Assembly (NCBI GenBank): GCA_907165275.2
Contig: OU015660.1
Coordinates: 8,558,501 to 8,622,500 of the forward strand
Length of the DNA stretch: 64,000 bases
DNA from: Zygaena filipendulae
Lineage: Eukaryota > Arthropoda > Insecta > Lepidoptera > Zygaenidae
Direction: 5' to 3'
Positions within the stretch are counted from its first letter, which is position 1. The number at the start of each line of letters is the position of its first letter. The notes under the pieces were generated by a model, which was not told the DNA's origin, ran no database searches, and was given only the letters and a program-made list of their open reading frames with translations. The position numbers and the translations under genes are program-made. Of the stretch, positions 1 to 11,586 are shown piece after piece.

Positions 1-960
1 CACATAATGGCGTCAAATCATTTAAGCCGGGCCGGGCAAGGAAGATTTTTCAAAATAGACAAAATGGAAATCCTTTTATAAATATTGTGTACAATTGTGC
101 ATACAATAAATTTTCTGTCTACGAAGACATTAGGTTTGACAAACTATATATTATTATATCTATTGTGGCTTTAGTTGAAGATTTGAAACTAAATATAGAA
201 AGAAAAGAAAAAAAGTCAAGTCTTTCTTTTCTTTCAAAGTCAAAGTCAAATCCTTTATTCATTGACGTCAATATAATTACAGTTATTACAAGTTTCGAAA
301 CTAAATATCTATAAAACGACAGAAATGAAACCTCATTGTATCTAAATCGCTCCATTTAAGTTTTAAAATATATTCCTATGGCGCCTGCGCCTTGAGATAT
401 ACATTAATTGCTGTAGTAAGCTTTTAATTGCTTTATAAGTCAGTCGTTGCAGCTATCAGTGTCTGAAGTCTTGAGGCAATGAATGGAACTTACCTTACCT
501 TAGAATGCACTTGTAATAAATGCTTTCTGTAAAATTTGTGTGTAAAGCTAACAAAACATGAATAGGAATTTTGGCCATGGTCCAAGCACCAAAGAGCCCG
601 GACTATTCTACTACCTACCAATCTAGTGCCTAATAATTTGTGACACTGGAAATAGCATTAAGATTCAGAGCTGCAAGATACGAATTGCATGTTTGGTTTG
701 CATTTTCAGGATTTGAGTTAGCTTTACCTGATAGTCAGGTTCTTAGATTTATTTTTCTTTATAGGTATATCGGTTTCAACCGCGTGAGTTTCGGAATTCC
801 CGAAGGAACTCCAAAGAAGCCTAATTTACTTTTAAAACCTCCCCTGAATTTCCACAAATATTTCAAGATCAAAATTAGTCAAATCGATCCAGCCATTCTC
901 GAGTTTTAGCGATATAAACGAACAGCAATTTATTTTTATATACTTCGCTACCTATACATA
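1..960. other. No gene recognised
   Basis: AT-rich sequence. A small Helitron-like fragment may lie at about 770-905 (CGGAATTCCCGAAGGAACTC). ORFs here are random. Confidence 0.5.
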
Positions 961-1187
961 TACGGCCGTACTTAGAGTCGTTTTGATGATTACTTAATTT
1001 TAAGTACCTAAAGATTTTAAAACAAAACTGCAGCAATCAGAGACGTTTATTAAATTAATGTTAATTGACATTTGACTTACAAAGTTAAAAGGTAAATGCC
1101 AATTAACATGAATAATTTAATGAAAGTGTCTGAGTGCAGCAGTTTTGTTTTAAAAACCTATCAAAACAGTATACTCTGAGTGCGGCC
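961..1187. mobile_element. CGGCCGCACTCAGAGTCG-family MITE, diverged
   Basis: CGGCCGTACTTAGAGTCG at the left and CTCTGAGTGCGGCC at the right, with inverted AATTAATGTTAATTG-type arms inside. Confidence 0.75.
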
Positions 1188-1452
1188 AAAAGTGTTATAA
1201 CATGTTGGGTAAAATAATATAGATACCTACCTACCTATTAGTATTTAGTATTACGATCTGTTAAAATAAAGAAAACCATAATTTAGCCTACCATAGGCCT
1301 TTGGAGTGAATAATTTTGATATCATTTAAAAAAAAATAACAAAAACGTAATAAAACATAAAAGTAAAAAGTAGGTAAGTACTTGTTTTTAACTGTGGTGT
1401 GTGTTAAAAATGAATCTAAATGTAATACCTATCCCATCAATAGTATATTTCA

Positions 1453-1582
1453 TTACAAGTGCGGAAAGCCTGTCCGACTGTGACTGAAGAGTTCCGACTG
1501 TCAACCCTCACCTTCGGCTGCGCCTCGGCTCGGGTAAACATTTGTAGGAACTCTTTGCAATGACGGTTCCGCACGTGTACTG
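1453..1582. mobile_element. Short MITE-like element with ACAAGTGCGGAA ends
   Basis: ACAAGTGCGGAA at the left and TTCCGCACGTGT at the right are inverse. The interior is GC-rich (TCGGCTGCGCCTCGGCTCGG). Confidence 0.6.
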
Positions 1583-1877
1583 AACAACTATTTTTAATAC
1601 AGTTGCGAAAAAATGAAGCAATTTAATAAAATAATAAAAACACAATAAATTGAACTAAGTTCCAACTGTGATTAAGAGAGGGCGCTAGTCGTATTAGTAA
1701 TGCGAAGCCTACGTTTCGCAATGCAAAAATTGTGTCAAAGTCGTGTCGCCATTTTTGACAGTTGGGAAAGAAAACGCACGAGTTCGGGAAAGGTAAAGAA
1801 AAATCTCGAGTATGTAATAGCCCACATCCCGAACGCTATACGTCCCTGCTATACGCCACTTTTTGAGTAACTGTAAA

Positions 1878-2075
1878 AAACATTTTCATGTAAAATGTTG
1901 CCAAGACGAGACCATATGATTCGCACTGTCAAAAGTTATCAGATCTCATGTAGAGCCAAGCTTCTTACTCTACACGCCCTAATTTTAAAGGGCTTAACTT
2001 CACAAACTCTACACCTTAGTCAAAATATGTGGCTTGGCCATTGGCCATTTCGAAAAGTAAAATCAACATGTTTGT
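1878..2075. mobile_element. Partial copy of the AGATCTCATGTAGAG element
   Basis: CATTTTCATGTAAAATGTTG, TCAGATCTCATGTAGAGCC and ATGTGGCTTGGCC as in 23335-23500. The 64-codon ORF here is not a gene. Confidence 0.75.
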
Positions 2076-3159
2076 CCCAAGGCCTGTGAGTGCCTAAGAT
2101 CTTACCTGTCAACTTCATAACGAGCGGATAAAATAAGTTAAATTAGTAGGGTTACGATATGGTAGGTTTTACGTAGGCGGTAGGTACTACTTTCAACCAC
2201 AGATAATATAGTTTCAACTTTGTAATATAATATACCTTTGCATGTTGTTGACTTGTTATATAATTATTTTAACTTTTAAACTGCCATCTCTTTATTATAG
2301 ATAGAACTAAGTTAAACTTATGGAGCTTCTGTTTTAACTCTAGTGACATTAGTCGTGAATAAAACTAGATGGCGCCTTCAGACCTAAGAGTGTGTAAATT
2401 CTAAACTAGATGACGCATTCATGAGATTGAGATTGATATATTGATATATTTATTAGTAATATTCATTAAATGTCGTATAGGTACCTGAGTACATTAATAT
2501 AAAAATAGTTTAACATTTTTATCAACATTTCAGTTATACGATTGTATTAGTAGGTAAACATGTCAAGTTACTTAAAAAGTAAATATGTTAATGAACATGA
2601 CAAAAAATTATAATACGATCACATAAATGATAGATAAATTTACAAAGTAATTTTTAACCGACTTCCAAAAAGGAGGAGGTTCTATGTTCGATTGTATGTA
2701 TGTTTTTTTTTTTTTTTTTTATGTATGTTCACCGATTACTCGAAGACGGTTGGACGGATTTGGAAAATTCTTTTTTTGTTTGAAAGGGTTTACTCTCAAT
2801 TAGGTCCCATTGCCACCAAGTCGGGATCTGATGGTGGGATCTTGGAGAAATCGAGGGAACTCTTCAAAAATTATAGGCACACCTATAGCGATTTGGGTAT
2901 TTTTTATAGTAAATCGTTCATTTGCTTTCGGAAAGCAAAATTTGAAGAAGTGGAACTGATGATGAAGACCACAGATGGTCATCGGAACTACTCAACAATA
3001 TTACGTATTTCACGGGTTCCGATTGGAGCGATTTCAAAAATGGATTTGTTGTTTGAAAGGGGATACTCCCAAATTGATTTCATTGTCACCAAGTCGAGAT
3101 CTGATGATGTGCTCCTGGAGTAATCGAGGGAACTCTTCAAAAATTAAGGGTACACTCAA

Positions 3160-4162
3160 TACTCAATACTCAAATCATTTATTCAAATTAGGCCCATAAT
3201 GTGGCTCTTTTTGACGTCAATAAAATTACAGTTTACAGTAGACAGCACCCATAAAATATCCACCCTTCACAGCTTCCTAGTGCTATGGCTGAAGAGAAGA
3301 AGCTGCGCAACAAACTCTACAGCAGCACGCTGTCAATTTAAAATTATAATATATATTTTATAATATTAGTGGTAACCCAACTTTAATTATGTGAGAATAA
3401 TGAGCCGTAACCAGCAATAAACTACATGCGGCAGGTACAGCTAACTATAGAGACATTAGGATTAAGCATCTATATCTAATAGTAGACCAGACATGACCAG
3501 TACCAACTGACGGCACCCGTTCACGAGTATGACGTGCTCGTAAGCCCCGCCCCGCTCAACCATATTAGAGGGAACCGAGCGACCCGACTCACACGCCACC
3601 GCCAGCGGGACATTTGAGTGAGCATGACATAATCTAGCCACTATCGTGTCAATGAAATTAATTCTTAATTTAATCAATATGTAAGGCCGGTAATGGCTAC
3701 GTTGTTCGCACACATCACATCAAATAAAAATAAAAGATAAAAAATAGAAAAGAGCAATTCATCACCAAACGTTTGTATCATTCAAATAATCCTTTACGCT
3801 ATAATAGGCTTTATCGCACAAAATGCGTTTAATTAAGCTTTTAAATTTATTAATTGACAAATTAACTACATCGTTCGGTAGTTTGTTGTAAAAGCGTATA
3901 CATTGTCCCTTGAAAGAATTAGAAATTTTATGGAGCCTAGTAGTGGGCACAGCAAGTTTGTCTTTATTTCTTAAGTTTATATTATGCAAATCACTGTTTT
4001 TCTTAAAGTTGCCTAAGTTTTTGTGAACATACAATAAATTCTCGTATATGTACTGAGAATATACAGTCATTATTTTATACTCGCCGAATTTAGTTCTTAA
4101 TGACTCCCGAGGGCCCAACTTATAGATAGCCCGAACAGCTCGTTTTTGCAACACGAATATAT
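3160..4162 (-). mobile_element. 5'-truncated LINE insertion
   Basis: Covers the reverse-transcriptase remnant plus about 600 bp of 3' UTR (3160-3760). The low-coordinate end carries tandem TACTCAA units, read on the minus strand as a tail after AATAAATG. Exact ends and target duplication are not resolved. Confidence 0.65.
3762..4154 (-). pseudogene. LINE (jockey/CR1-type) reverse-transcriptase C-terminal fragment
   Basis: An open frame of 130 residues begins LQKRAVRAIYKLG and contains YSQYIYENLLYVHKN and IRFYNKLPNDV, the C-terminal region of pol in jockey/CR1-like non-LTR retrotransposons. The upstream part is missing, as expected of a 5'-truncated insertion. The 3' UTR extends to about 3160 (AATAAA and short TTGAGTA-type tail repeats on the minus strand). 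It is inserted in an older repeat whose two halves lie at 2655-3150 and 4165 onward. Confidence 0.8.
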
Positions 4163-4830
4163 AGCGATAGCGATTTTTCGATATTTGTATTTTTTATAGT
4201 AAATCGTTTCTTTGCTTTCGGAAAGCAAAATTTGAAGAAATGGAACTGATGATGAAGACCACAGATGATCATCGGAACTACTCAATAATGGGTATTTCAC
4301 GGGTTCCGAATCGTTAACTTTAATATGGTTTCTATACAATTTATGCCCGTCACAATGTATATGGTGAAGTGGAACTGATGGTGATGTACTAGGAGAACTC
4401 CTCAACAATTAACGTCCCTGCGTCGGGAAAAGCAATATTTTGTAAAAGGTGATGAGCAGTTGACATTAGGCTAATTACAAACTAACTTAGACAAATTACA
4501 AACTAAGTCACTTAAAAGCGAGAAATAAACAAAATTTTAACAAAAAAATTAAAACCGACTTCCAAAAACACAAAACTGAAAAGCTAAAAATAAAAAGCTA
4601 ATAACAAAATACCGATTTAATCCAAAAGACAAAAACACACGTAATATTATTATTGGTATGTGCTACCTCTGATCGGTATGAAGTCGGTGACAAGCCAAAT
4701 ATGGAGGGGGAAGATGGGCTAAGTCGACTCCCGCCACCAGCTCTTCGTGAGCAGAACAACCCAAGTGGGCAGACACCAGCGGGCTTGTCACCGAATTCAA
4801 ACCGATCAGTGGTAGCTAGTTCTATAAATT

Positions 4831-6394
4831 CATCATAGCTGTAGAACGACTGTTGAATGAGCCACTTTTTCAATTTTACTTTGTAGCAAACAAACTGCCG
4901 GTACATTTTCGGGCATGAAACAAGTTCTTTTGTTTCAGATTCAGATCGCCTGCTGAAACTAAGTTTCGGGAAGGCTTTCGAATCCCTGGGGCCAGAAGTG
5001 AGCGCTACAAGTAAGTCGATTTATTCATTTTTTTAAGCAGTTTTGCAAAAAGATTTAGAACTCAGAAGTAAAGATCATGATTCATCGTGATTTATCAACG
5101 TTAGGTATCTACTTTCGGACCTCGTAGAACTTATGCCTGAGGGCCTAATGTCTTTACGACAAATATGTATCTGTCAAACTATATTTTCGACAAATATGTA
5201 TCTGAGGGTCAATTCACGAAACTATGTAACTAACGGCTCCTGCTGCTGCATCACATCGATTTGTAAAGTAAGTACCTACCTACTATGTAGTAGCACAGAT
5301 AATATAATACTATAGTAATAAGTAGTAGTATTTTGTAAGTACTTACCTACCTACACGTTTTTTTTATAGAATTTTGTTTGAAAGTTTGTTTGTTTGGAGT
5401 TTTGTGAATGTAATTTTTATTGAACTAACTGACTCTATAGTATATGTAATAATATTGTGCATTAAGTCTATGTTGTTCGCTTCATGATTCTACATGAACA
5501 AACGAACGTAATAACTCAATTATGTATACCTACCTATTAGGTACCCGCAAAGATAACGTCCTGCAGTTACGTACAAATATATTAGTTTGCAAGGCAGAGA
5601 AACTTTGACCATCGAGTTATTAAGTACGATGTAGGTGGGTACCTAATAAATCGATGTGGTTTGTAATGCAGCTAGCTGAAACTTTACTGAAACATGCAGG
5701 TAGGTAACCTGATATTATGAGGGTTGCCAACCTTATTGCACGGATTTCTGAAAAACTTGCTATCAAATTGCGGACCTTGTCAAAAAACCTAGTTGTCAAA
5801 TTATAGGAAAACGAGAAACTTAGGTAGGTACCTACATGTAGGTAGGTAGTCTTTATGAATACTAGCTGCCTACCTACTGGATGCGGTGGAATTCTTTTTT
5901 GTTTTACAAACCATTCCCAGTGCGCGCAAAACAAAGTTTTAAAGTTTCATCGCAATCGGACGAACGATAAGACGTAGCGAACGGACGGAGACGAAAAATA
6001 AACGTAGGTACGAAGAAACATTGTTGTTCGTTTGCGACGAGACTTGTGATTTTTTTAAAATAAATCAGGCGTTTACTTCATCCACTTCTTCCCAAAAGTG
6101 TTGCCGTACCAAATGTGATAGTTTCCCGCACACCTCTTTTTCGAAACGCATCCCCTGAGGCTCTAGAAACGCGACGTCCCGTTTCTAGCAGGACTGCTGG
6201 TAACCCTACTTAGTGGCTACAACATCTAATATGACCAGTCTCCTGTGAGCTTAATATCTCCCTAGTTCAACTCAGTAGTTCAACTCAGGTGTAATTGATC
6301 ACTTCTCTTGTAGTATGTAACTAAGCAGAGATGTAGAATTTCATTGTTAAGGCGTGCAACTTCTTTCAGGTAATTCGTTTTTAAAAACATCTAT
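4831..6394. other. No gene or repeat family recognised
   Basis: AT-rich with many TAGGTAGGTA-type strings (for example 5815-5875). Nothing else identified. Confidence 0.5.
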
Positions 6395-6625
6395 TAGTTC
6401 ATCATCTAGTGAGTCATAATAATAATGCTTGGACATAGTCACACAGCACTACCTGGTGCCAAACTAACAAGGCTTGTTCTATGACTGACTTTTTTGCAAA
6501 TATATATTTATGATAGATATTCAACATCGACACTCAGGGTTCAGGGACACAGTTCACCCTGATGTGAGAATCGAACCTGCGATACCTGGCATAGAAGTCG
6601 GGTTAACCAACCACTAGTCTAAGTC
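6395..6625 (-). mobile_element. Second tRNA-derived SINE family
   Basis: On the minus strand TAGACTAGTGGTTGG resembles box A and GGTTCGATTCTC is box B; a CATTATTATTATG segment follows. Confidence 0.65.
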
Positions 6626-7328
6626 TAGATTGCTTATGTATTTTTAACTTTAAGCGTTATTAAGAACCGATTCTTTCAAATGCATCCCATCGTCTCAACG
6701 ACAAACCACGTGAAAAAAACATATACCTATTAATAAATAATGAAATAACTTGCAATGGGAGTGGGCCAAGTCATCCATATTATATGGCGAGCATAAAATA
6801 CGGGCCAAGGATTTCTAGACCTAGGTGTTTTAACAAAACGCCGGTTCGTGAATAATTGAGACACTTTGCTGCCGTTGGATTTAAGGTTGAAATACTTTAC
6901 ACGTCTGCTGAACGAAAACCTGTTGTTTTCTTAAAAAATTATTCAGGTACTTACTCCAAATTACTCAATTTTTTCAAAATTCCTTTTTCTTATAACTTAA
7001 AAAATACAAACTAGGGTTTTGTATTTCGTATTATACAATAAATTATATAATAGAATACGTTAAATGAGCATAGTACTGAAGACACATTCGCATTTTTAAT
7101 ATTAGGATTATATACAGCCCTCCCATTCTTCCGCATTCCTAATACTTTATTGTCACCATTATTAATATACCTACTAGTTATTCGACATAGCCCCTTAATT
7201 GTTTAATAATAAATTGATAATACAGAGCATATTTTTTGCGAATACTTACAAAGTTGTTGGTGAGGCTTTTGTGGTTATACAATAATACAAAATTAGGTGG
7301 ATACAGTTGGTTGATCCCATTTAAAATA

Positions 7329-7370
7329 TGCTCCATGAAATAAATATGCGTATATTTATTTCATGGAGCA
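7329..7370. repeat. 42-bp near-perfect palindrome
   Basis: TGCTCCATGAAATAAATAT and its exact inverse are separated by GCGT. Confidence 0.95.
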
Positions 7371-7455
7371 TTCAATAAAATTTTCCAAAATAAAAGTTGT
7401 TAAGTGCTGTCACGGGTACCTACTTAAAAAAAAATGTTCTGGTTATGTTTTCATA

Positions 7456-7640
7456 ATAGCTGTTTCCTGCGGTTTCTCTCGCGGTAATTTCAGAGTTCCC
7501 GCGGGAATTCCGGAATAAAAAGTATCCTATGTCCGTCTCTGTACCCCTGACAACGTGTATGCAAAAATTAATAACAATCGATTGAGCCGTTAAGGCGTGA
7601 AAGCGTAACAAACAAACAAATAAACAAGTAAGAATAATTT
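7456..7640 (-). mobile_element. Helitron-like fragment
   Basis: AGCTGTTTCCTGCGGTTTC with CCCGCGGGAATTCCGGAAT, then CGTTAAGGCGTGAAAGCGT and an AACA-rich tail. Confidence 0.75.
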
Positions 7641-8011
7641 GAAGATCGAACGAACTTACCAAATGAAGTTCGATCGAGATGTAAGCATATTTTATAATTT
7701 ATCATCCCATAATAATATATTCAGTAACTACACGGTGAAATTTTCGTATTGAAATTGCCAATAATTTTGCTATGGGAATGCCTGTTATTTCCATAGTAAA
7801 ATAGTGCATTGAAGACGAGCTCTAAAATGCGTCCATAGTAAATTTCAATGCAAAAAATTTCACAGTGTAGTACTTACTTTATTTTCATATTGTTATTTTT
7901 GAAATATTCGCTCACATAGAGATCGGTGGGCAAGTTCAGAAGAAGCTTTTGCCCAGCTGCGGGAGTCCGTTCCTAAACAAAAAAGTTATCTTCATGCATG
8001 ATTATTTATTA

Positions 8012-8271
8012 CAAGCTGTTGCCCGCGACTTCGTACGCGTGGAGTTTGGGATCTATTTTTAACTGTGCCCCGCGGTTTCACCCGCGTTAATTTCAGAGTT
8101 CCCGCGGGAATTTCGGGATAAAAAGTACCCTATGTGTTAATCTGATGTATAAGCTATATTATTGTAGTTTCATTTAAGTCCATTCAGTAGTTTTTCCGTG
8201 AAAGAGTAACAAACATCCATCCATCCATCTATACATTCTTACAAACTTTCGCGTTTATAATATTAGTAGGA
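8012..8271 (-). mobile_element. Helitron-like element, minus orientation, with doubled 3' end
   Basis: The TATAATATTAGTAGGA end (TC start on minus) is at 8271. At the other side two CCCGCG-type ends lie in series (8012-8060 and 8062-8100), suggesting insertion next to an older copy. Confidence 0.75.
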
Positions 8272-8440
8272 TATTTTAAAGTTTTAATACATATTTTAAA
8301 GTATCTGGTAGCTATTTGTGTGTCTACGTGTGATTCCGGTTACCTATAATCTGACTTACTGAAAGCTTGTGAAGATATTTAGATGTTTATAATAGGTATA
8401 TGTTTGTTACTCAACGGCAATCGCGCATGAACGGCTAAAA

Positions 8441-8715
8441 AGATTTAATATAATATTTTGTAACATATAAAATAATTTCATCATTGCATTGTCCTGAATA
8501 ACTGACTGACGGATCAACGCACAGCCTAAACCGTTGATCGCAGAGACCTGAAACTTGGAGGGTGTTCTTTATATGACGTAGTATATGACGTATCCAAGAA
8601 GAAAGGATTTTGAAAATTCTACCCCTGAGAGGGTTAAAAAGGGGGCAAAGTTTATATGAAACAGTTCCGCGGGAAATTCCAATTTATCGCGAGTGAAACC
8701 GCGCGGGACAGCTAG
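8441..8715 (+). mobile_element. Helitron-like element, second subfamily
   Basis: Carries the block GACGGATCAACGCACAGCCT and GAAACTTGGAGGGTGTTCTT, then ends GCGGGACAGCTAG. The same block recurs in inverse at 20935-21112 and 32319-32540. Confidence 0.8.
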
Positions 8716-9063
8716 TATAACTATATAATATTTAGTTAGGCGTTCAAAAGCTGTCTCTTTCAGCCGTAAACAAACCATGTTTCTTATGTTTGGGGAGGCC
8801 CGGTCACATTTTGGTCGCAAAAACAAACATATCCATTACAAAGGCACACATTTATCAAGGATCATCACCGGATATGGATGATAGCTTCACTTCCAACACG
8901 CGTAGTTTTCTTTTTAAATTTGCATCAAGTAAGTATATAATGATCCTTTAAATCAGCAACGTAATATCCCTACTATTTTAAATGTGGTGAGTTTGTTTAT
9001 TTGTTACGCTTACATGCCTTAATTCAACCCACAGAGCAACTAAATTAACTAGAGAGGACATGT

Positions 9064-9299
9064 GGACACAGATAAGCAATAACATGTTAACCCACAAAAT
9101 GAAGTTATTGATTCAGAACGATTTATTGAGAGGCAGAGAACGTTTTTTAATTATGTGTTTACCTTATTACATTATTTAAATATGTAACTAAATATTGCGC
9201 ATAAAAAATGTTGACATAAAATGGCGCTATAATTTTCAAACTTTAATTTCCTCAAAATTTCTCCAGTGTGGGTTAACACACTATTGCTTATCTATGTCT
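9064..9299. mobile_element. MITE with ends GGACACAGATAAGCAATA
   Basis: The left end GGACACAGATAAGCAATA and the right end TATTGCTTATCTATGTC are inverted, with GTTAACCCACA inside each. A copy in opposite orientation lies at 10378-10612. Confidence 0.8.
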
Positions 9300-9308
9300 A
9301 ATTTTGCA

Positions 9309-9418
9309 AAATACACGTTGTCAGGGTTACAGAATAGGACACAATACGTTTCCTTTTATCCCGGAATTCCCGCGGGAACTCCGAAACTTACGTAGATGAA
9401 ACCACGGGGAACAGCTAG
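9309..9418 (+). mobile_element. Helitron-like 3' end
   Basis: GTTGTCAGGGTTACAGAATA, CCCGCGGGAACTCCG and a GAACAGCTAG terminus, truncated on its left against the MITE at 9064-9299. Confidence 0.7.
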
Positions 9419-10122
9419 TTATACGCATAAAATAAAACACATAAAACAAAGTTTATGCAAACTCAAAAGTTATTAACGGAAAAGACGCATTCGGTTTCTG
9501 CCTGCAACAAATTAATTTTTCTGATGATTCGTTCGTTGTGATTCAACCAGATTTCCAAAACAAAAGCTGTAAAAATAACAATTTTATAATTTTGTTTAGC
9601 GACTGTATAGTATATATCAGCTCTTAGTCTTAATTTTACTGTAATTCAACAACAAAACTTATGTTGTATATATTAGATACCTATAGTATGTACAGTGTTC
9701 CAGCTTAAAGATAAAAGTTAAACATGAGATCTACCTACGAGCCTAACAACAGAGAAAGAAGAGAAAAGTCATGATTGAAAAAATATTCTTTTCGTGTGTT
9801 TGCGGTCTGCCGCAGCTCAGTTACAAATTTAGAGAAGACGACTCACAAAGTAAGCTGTACACTAGAGTATAGTGTAGTATTGTATTATTTACCTGTTATA
9901 TGTATTATATTAGTGTATTATGTCTGTGGCTTAACAAAGCAAGTTGAAAATATTCTTGCATATGAAATCGGTTAATTTTACGTTTGCACGATGTGTTTGT
10001 GAAGTAGGTACACAAATTAGTAGAGAAGCTATTTACCTACGTAACTACTACATACTTACTTAACATACCTATAGGTAGGTACGTGTACATTTTGCGCTAC
10101 AGAAACATGGTATTTTAGATAA

Positions 10123-10341
10123 TCCTACTAATATTATAAACGCGAAAGTTTGTAAGAATGTATGGATGGATGGATGGATGGATGTTTGTCACTCTCTCAC
10201 GCAAAAACTACTGGATGGATTTGAATTAAACTTTACAATAATATAGCTTATACATCAGATTAGTACATGGGGTACTTTTTATCGCGGAATTCCCGCGGGA
10301 ACTCTGAAATTAACGCGGGTAAAACCGCGGGGCACAACTAG
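10123..10341 (+). mobile_element. Full-length Helitron-like element (219 bp)
   Basis: A|TCCTACTAATATTATAAA start, GGATGGATGG microsatellite, CCCGCGGGAACTC hairpin region and ACAACTAG|T end. Confidence 0.85.
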
Positions 10342-10377
10342 TTACCTATATATAAAGATTTACTATTTGTTATATTT

Positions 10378-10612
10378 GGACATAGATAAGCAATAGTGTG
10401 TTAACCCACACTGGAGAATTTTTGAGTAAATCGTGTTTTAAAATTATAGCGCCATTTTCTGTCAACATTTTTTATGTTCAATATTTAGTTACATACTTAA
10501 ACAATGTAATAAGGTAAACACATAGTTAAAAAACGTTCCTTAACTCTCAATAAATCGTTCTGAATAGGTAACTTAATTTTGTGGGTTAACATGTTATTGC
10601 TTATCTGCGTCC
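10378..10612. mobile_element. MITE with ends GGACATAGATAAGCAATA, opposite orientation
   Basis: Reverse-complement relative of 9064-9299, about 235 bp. The interior GGCGCTATAATTTT block is shared. Confidence 0.8.
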
Positions 10613-10995
10613 ATTTAGAGATTGAAGAGTACCTATGTATTATTTAGGATACAGGGAATATTAGGTATTCTTACTTCATCACAATGATTACATTATTTTA
10701 TTTAGAGCTGAAAAGCTCTATCCCGATAAAATAAATGGCAATGAGTTAAAAGTAAATTTTGTACCTTGGTTATTTATATTAATTTTATATGTATCACAAG
10801 TATGTGCATTTTACTTACTGCAGCGCAGTATTAAATTTAGCATTAACGACAAAACTTGTAAATAATTAGTTTTACGGCATAAGTGCACTTCTTAGAACTT
10901 CACACTTTCTAGTTTCTACAGCAACTGCGCTGTAGTCTGAAACTCACACAATCAACTATTAAGGGGCATACATAATAAAACTTTTTTTAAGAAAA

Positions 10996-11060
10996 CTGTT
11001 TTTTATAACAAGTAAAAGAATTAATTCCGACTTAATTCTTTTACTTGTTATAAAAAACAG
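10996..11060. repeat. Perfect 29-bp inverted repeat with 7-base loop
   Basis: Left arm 10996-11024, loop TTCCGAC 11025-11031, right arm 11032-11060; all 29 pairs match by eye. Confidence 0.95.
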
Positions 11061-11109
11061 ATGATGAATGATTTTATTTCTATTGTAAATTAGTCTTCGT
11101 ATATAAAGT

Positions 11110-11586
11110 GTTCTAAAACTATCTGCAAATATTTACAGGGTTAAAAGTATACACCGTTATAAGAATGTTTGTAAAATAAAAAAGATAAAAAGATAAAAAA
11201 AAAAATTAAGCAAAATAGTTTATTTAAAAAAGAAAACAACCTGTGAAGGTGCGTTCGCCGCTCAATCACTTGTACACACACATCGCCAGTCAATGACCTG
11301 AGTAGTATTCGACCAGCTGATGCTTTAGTTATTCTTCTGATAGCTGATGCATCGCTCGTTGTATATCTGGACGCGTGCCTTGTACGCCTAAACGTATTAG
11401 TGAGCTACATACATACATGTATTGTGTACCTTGTGATTGTAATTGTTAGCTTTCGAAGTATTTTCAATAAATTTATTTTCCTCGAATTTTGAAAAACTAC
11501 CAAATTTATAATAATATTATTTTTTCGCTTATCTTGATTGTTAAAACATATACTTTCAGCCCTGTAAATATTAGCAGGTAATTTTA
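11110..11586. mobile_element. Element with ends ATTTACAGGGTTAAAAGTAT
   Basis: The left end CTGCAAATATTTACAGGG is inverse to CCCTGTAAATATTAGCAG at the right, about 475 bp apart. A related left part is at 34415-34560 (both contain ACAACCTGTGAAGG). Confidence 0.7.

Larger units (their letters stand above)
2655..4830 (+). mobile_element. Repeat beginning ACCGACTTCCAAAAAGGAGG, interrupted by the LINE
   Basis: Left part 2655-3150 includes a T17 tract and a partial internal duplication (2790-2890 compared with 3045-3150). Right part 4165-4830 resumes the same sequence and runs into a fold-back arm at 4540. The same order, uninterrupted, is found at 62493-63490. ORFs called in it are not genes. Confidence 0.75.

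Noticed and set aside
2692..3199. 143-codon and overlapping ORFs
   Set aside because: Inside a dispersed repeat; the same frames recur at 62400-62900 with stops and the sequence has no protein family signature.
10123..10200. ATGGATGG tandem units as a possible CRISPR or satellite array
   Set aside because: A 4-bp microsatellite internal to Helitron-like copies; the same units occur at 43574 and near 8217.
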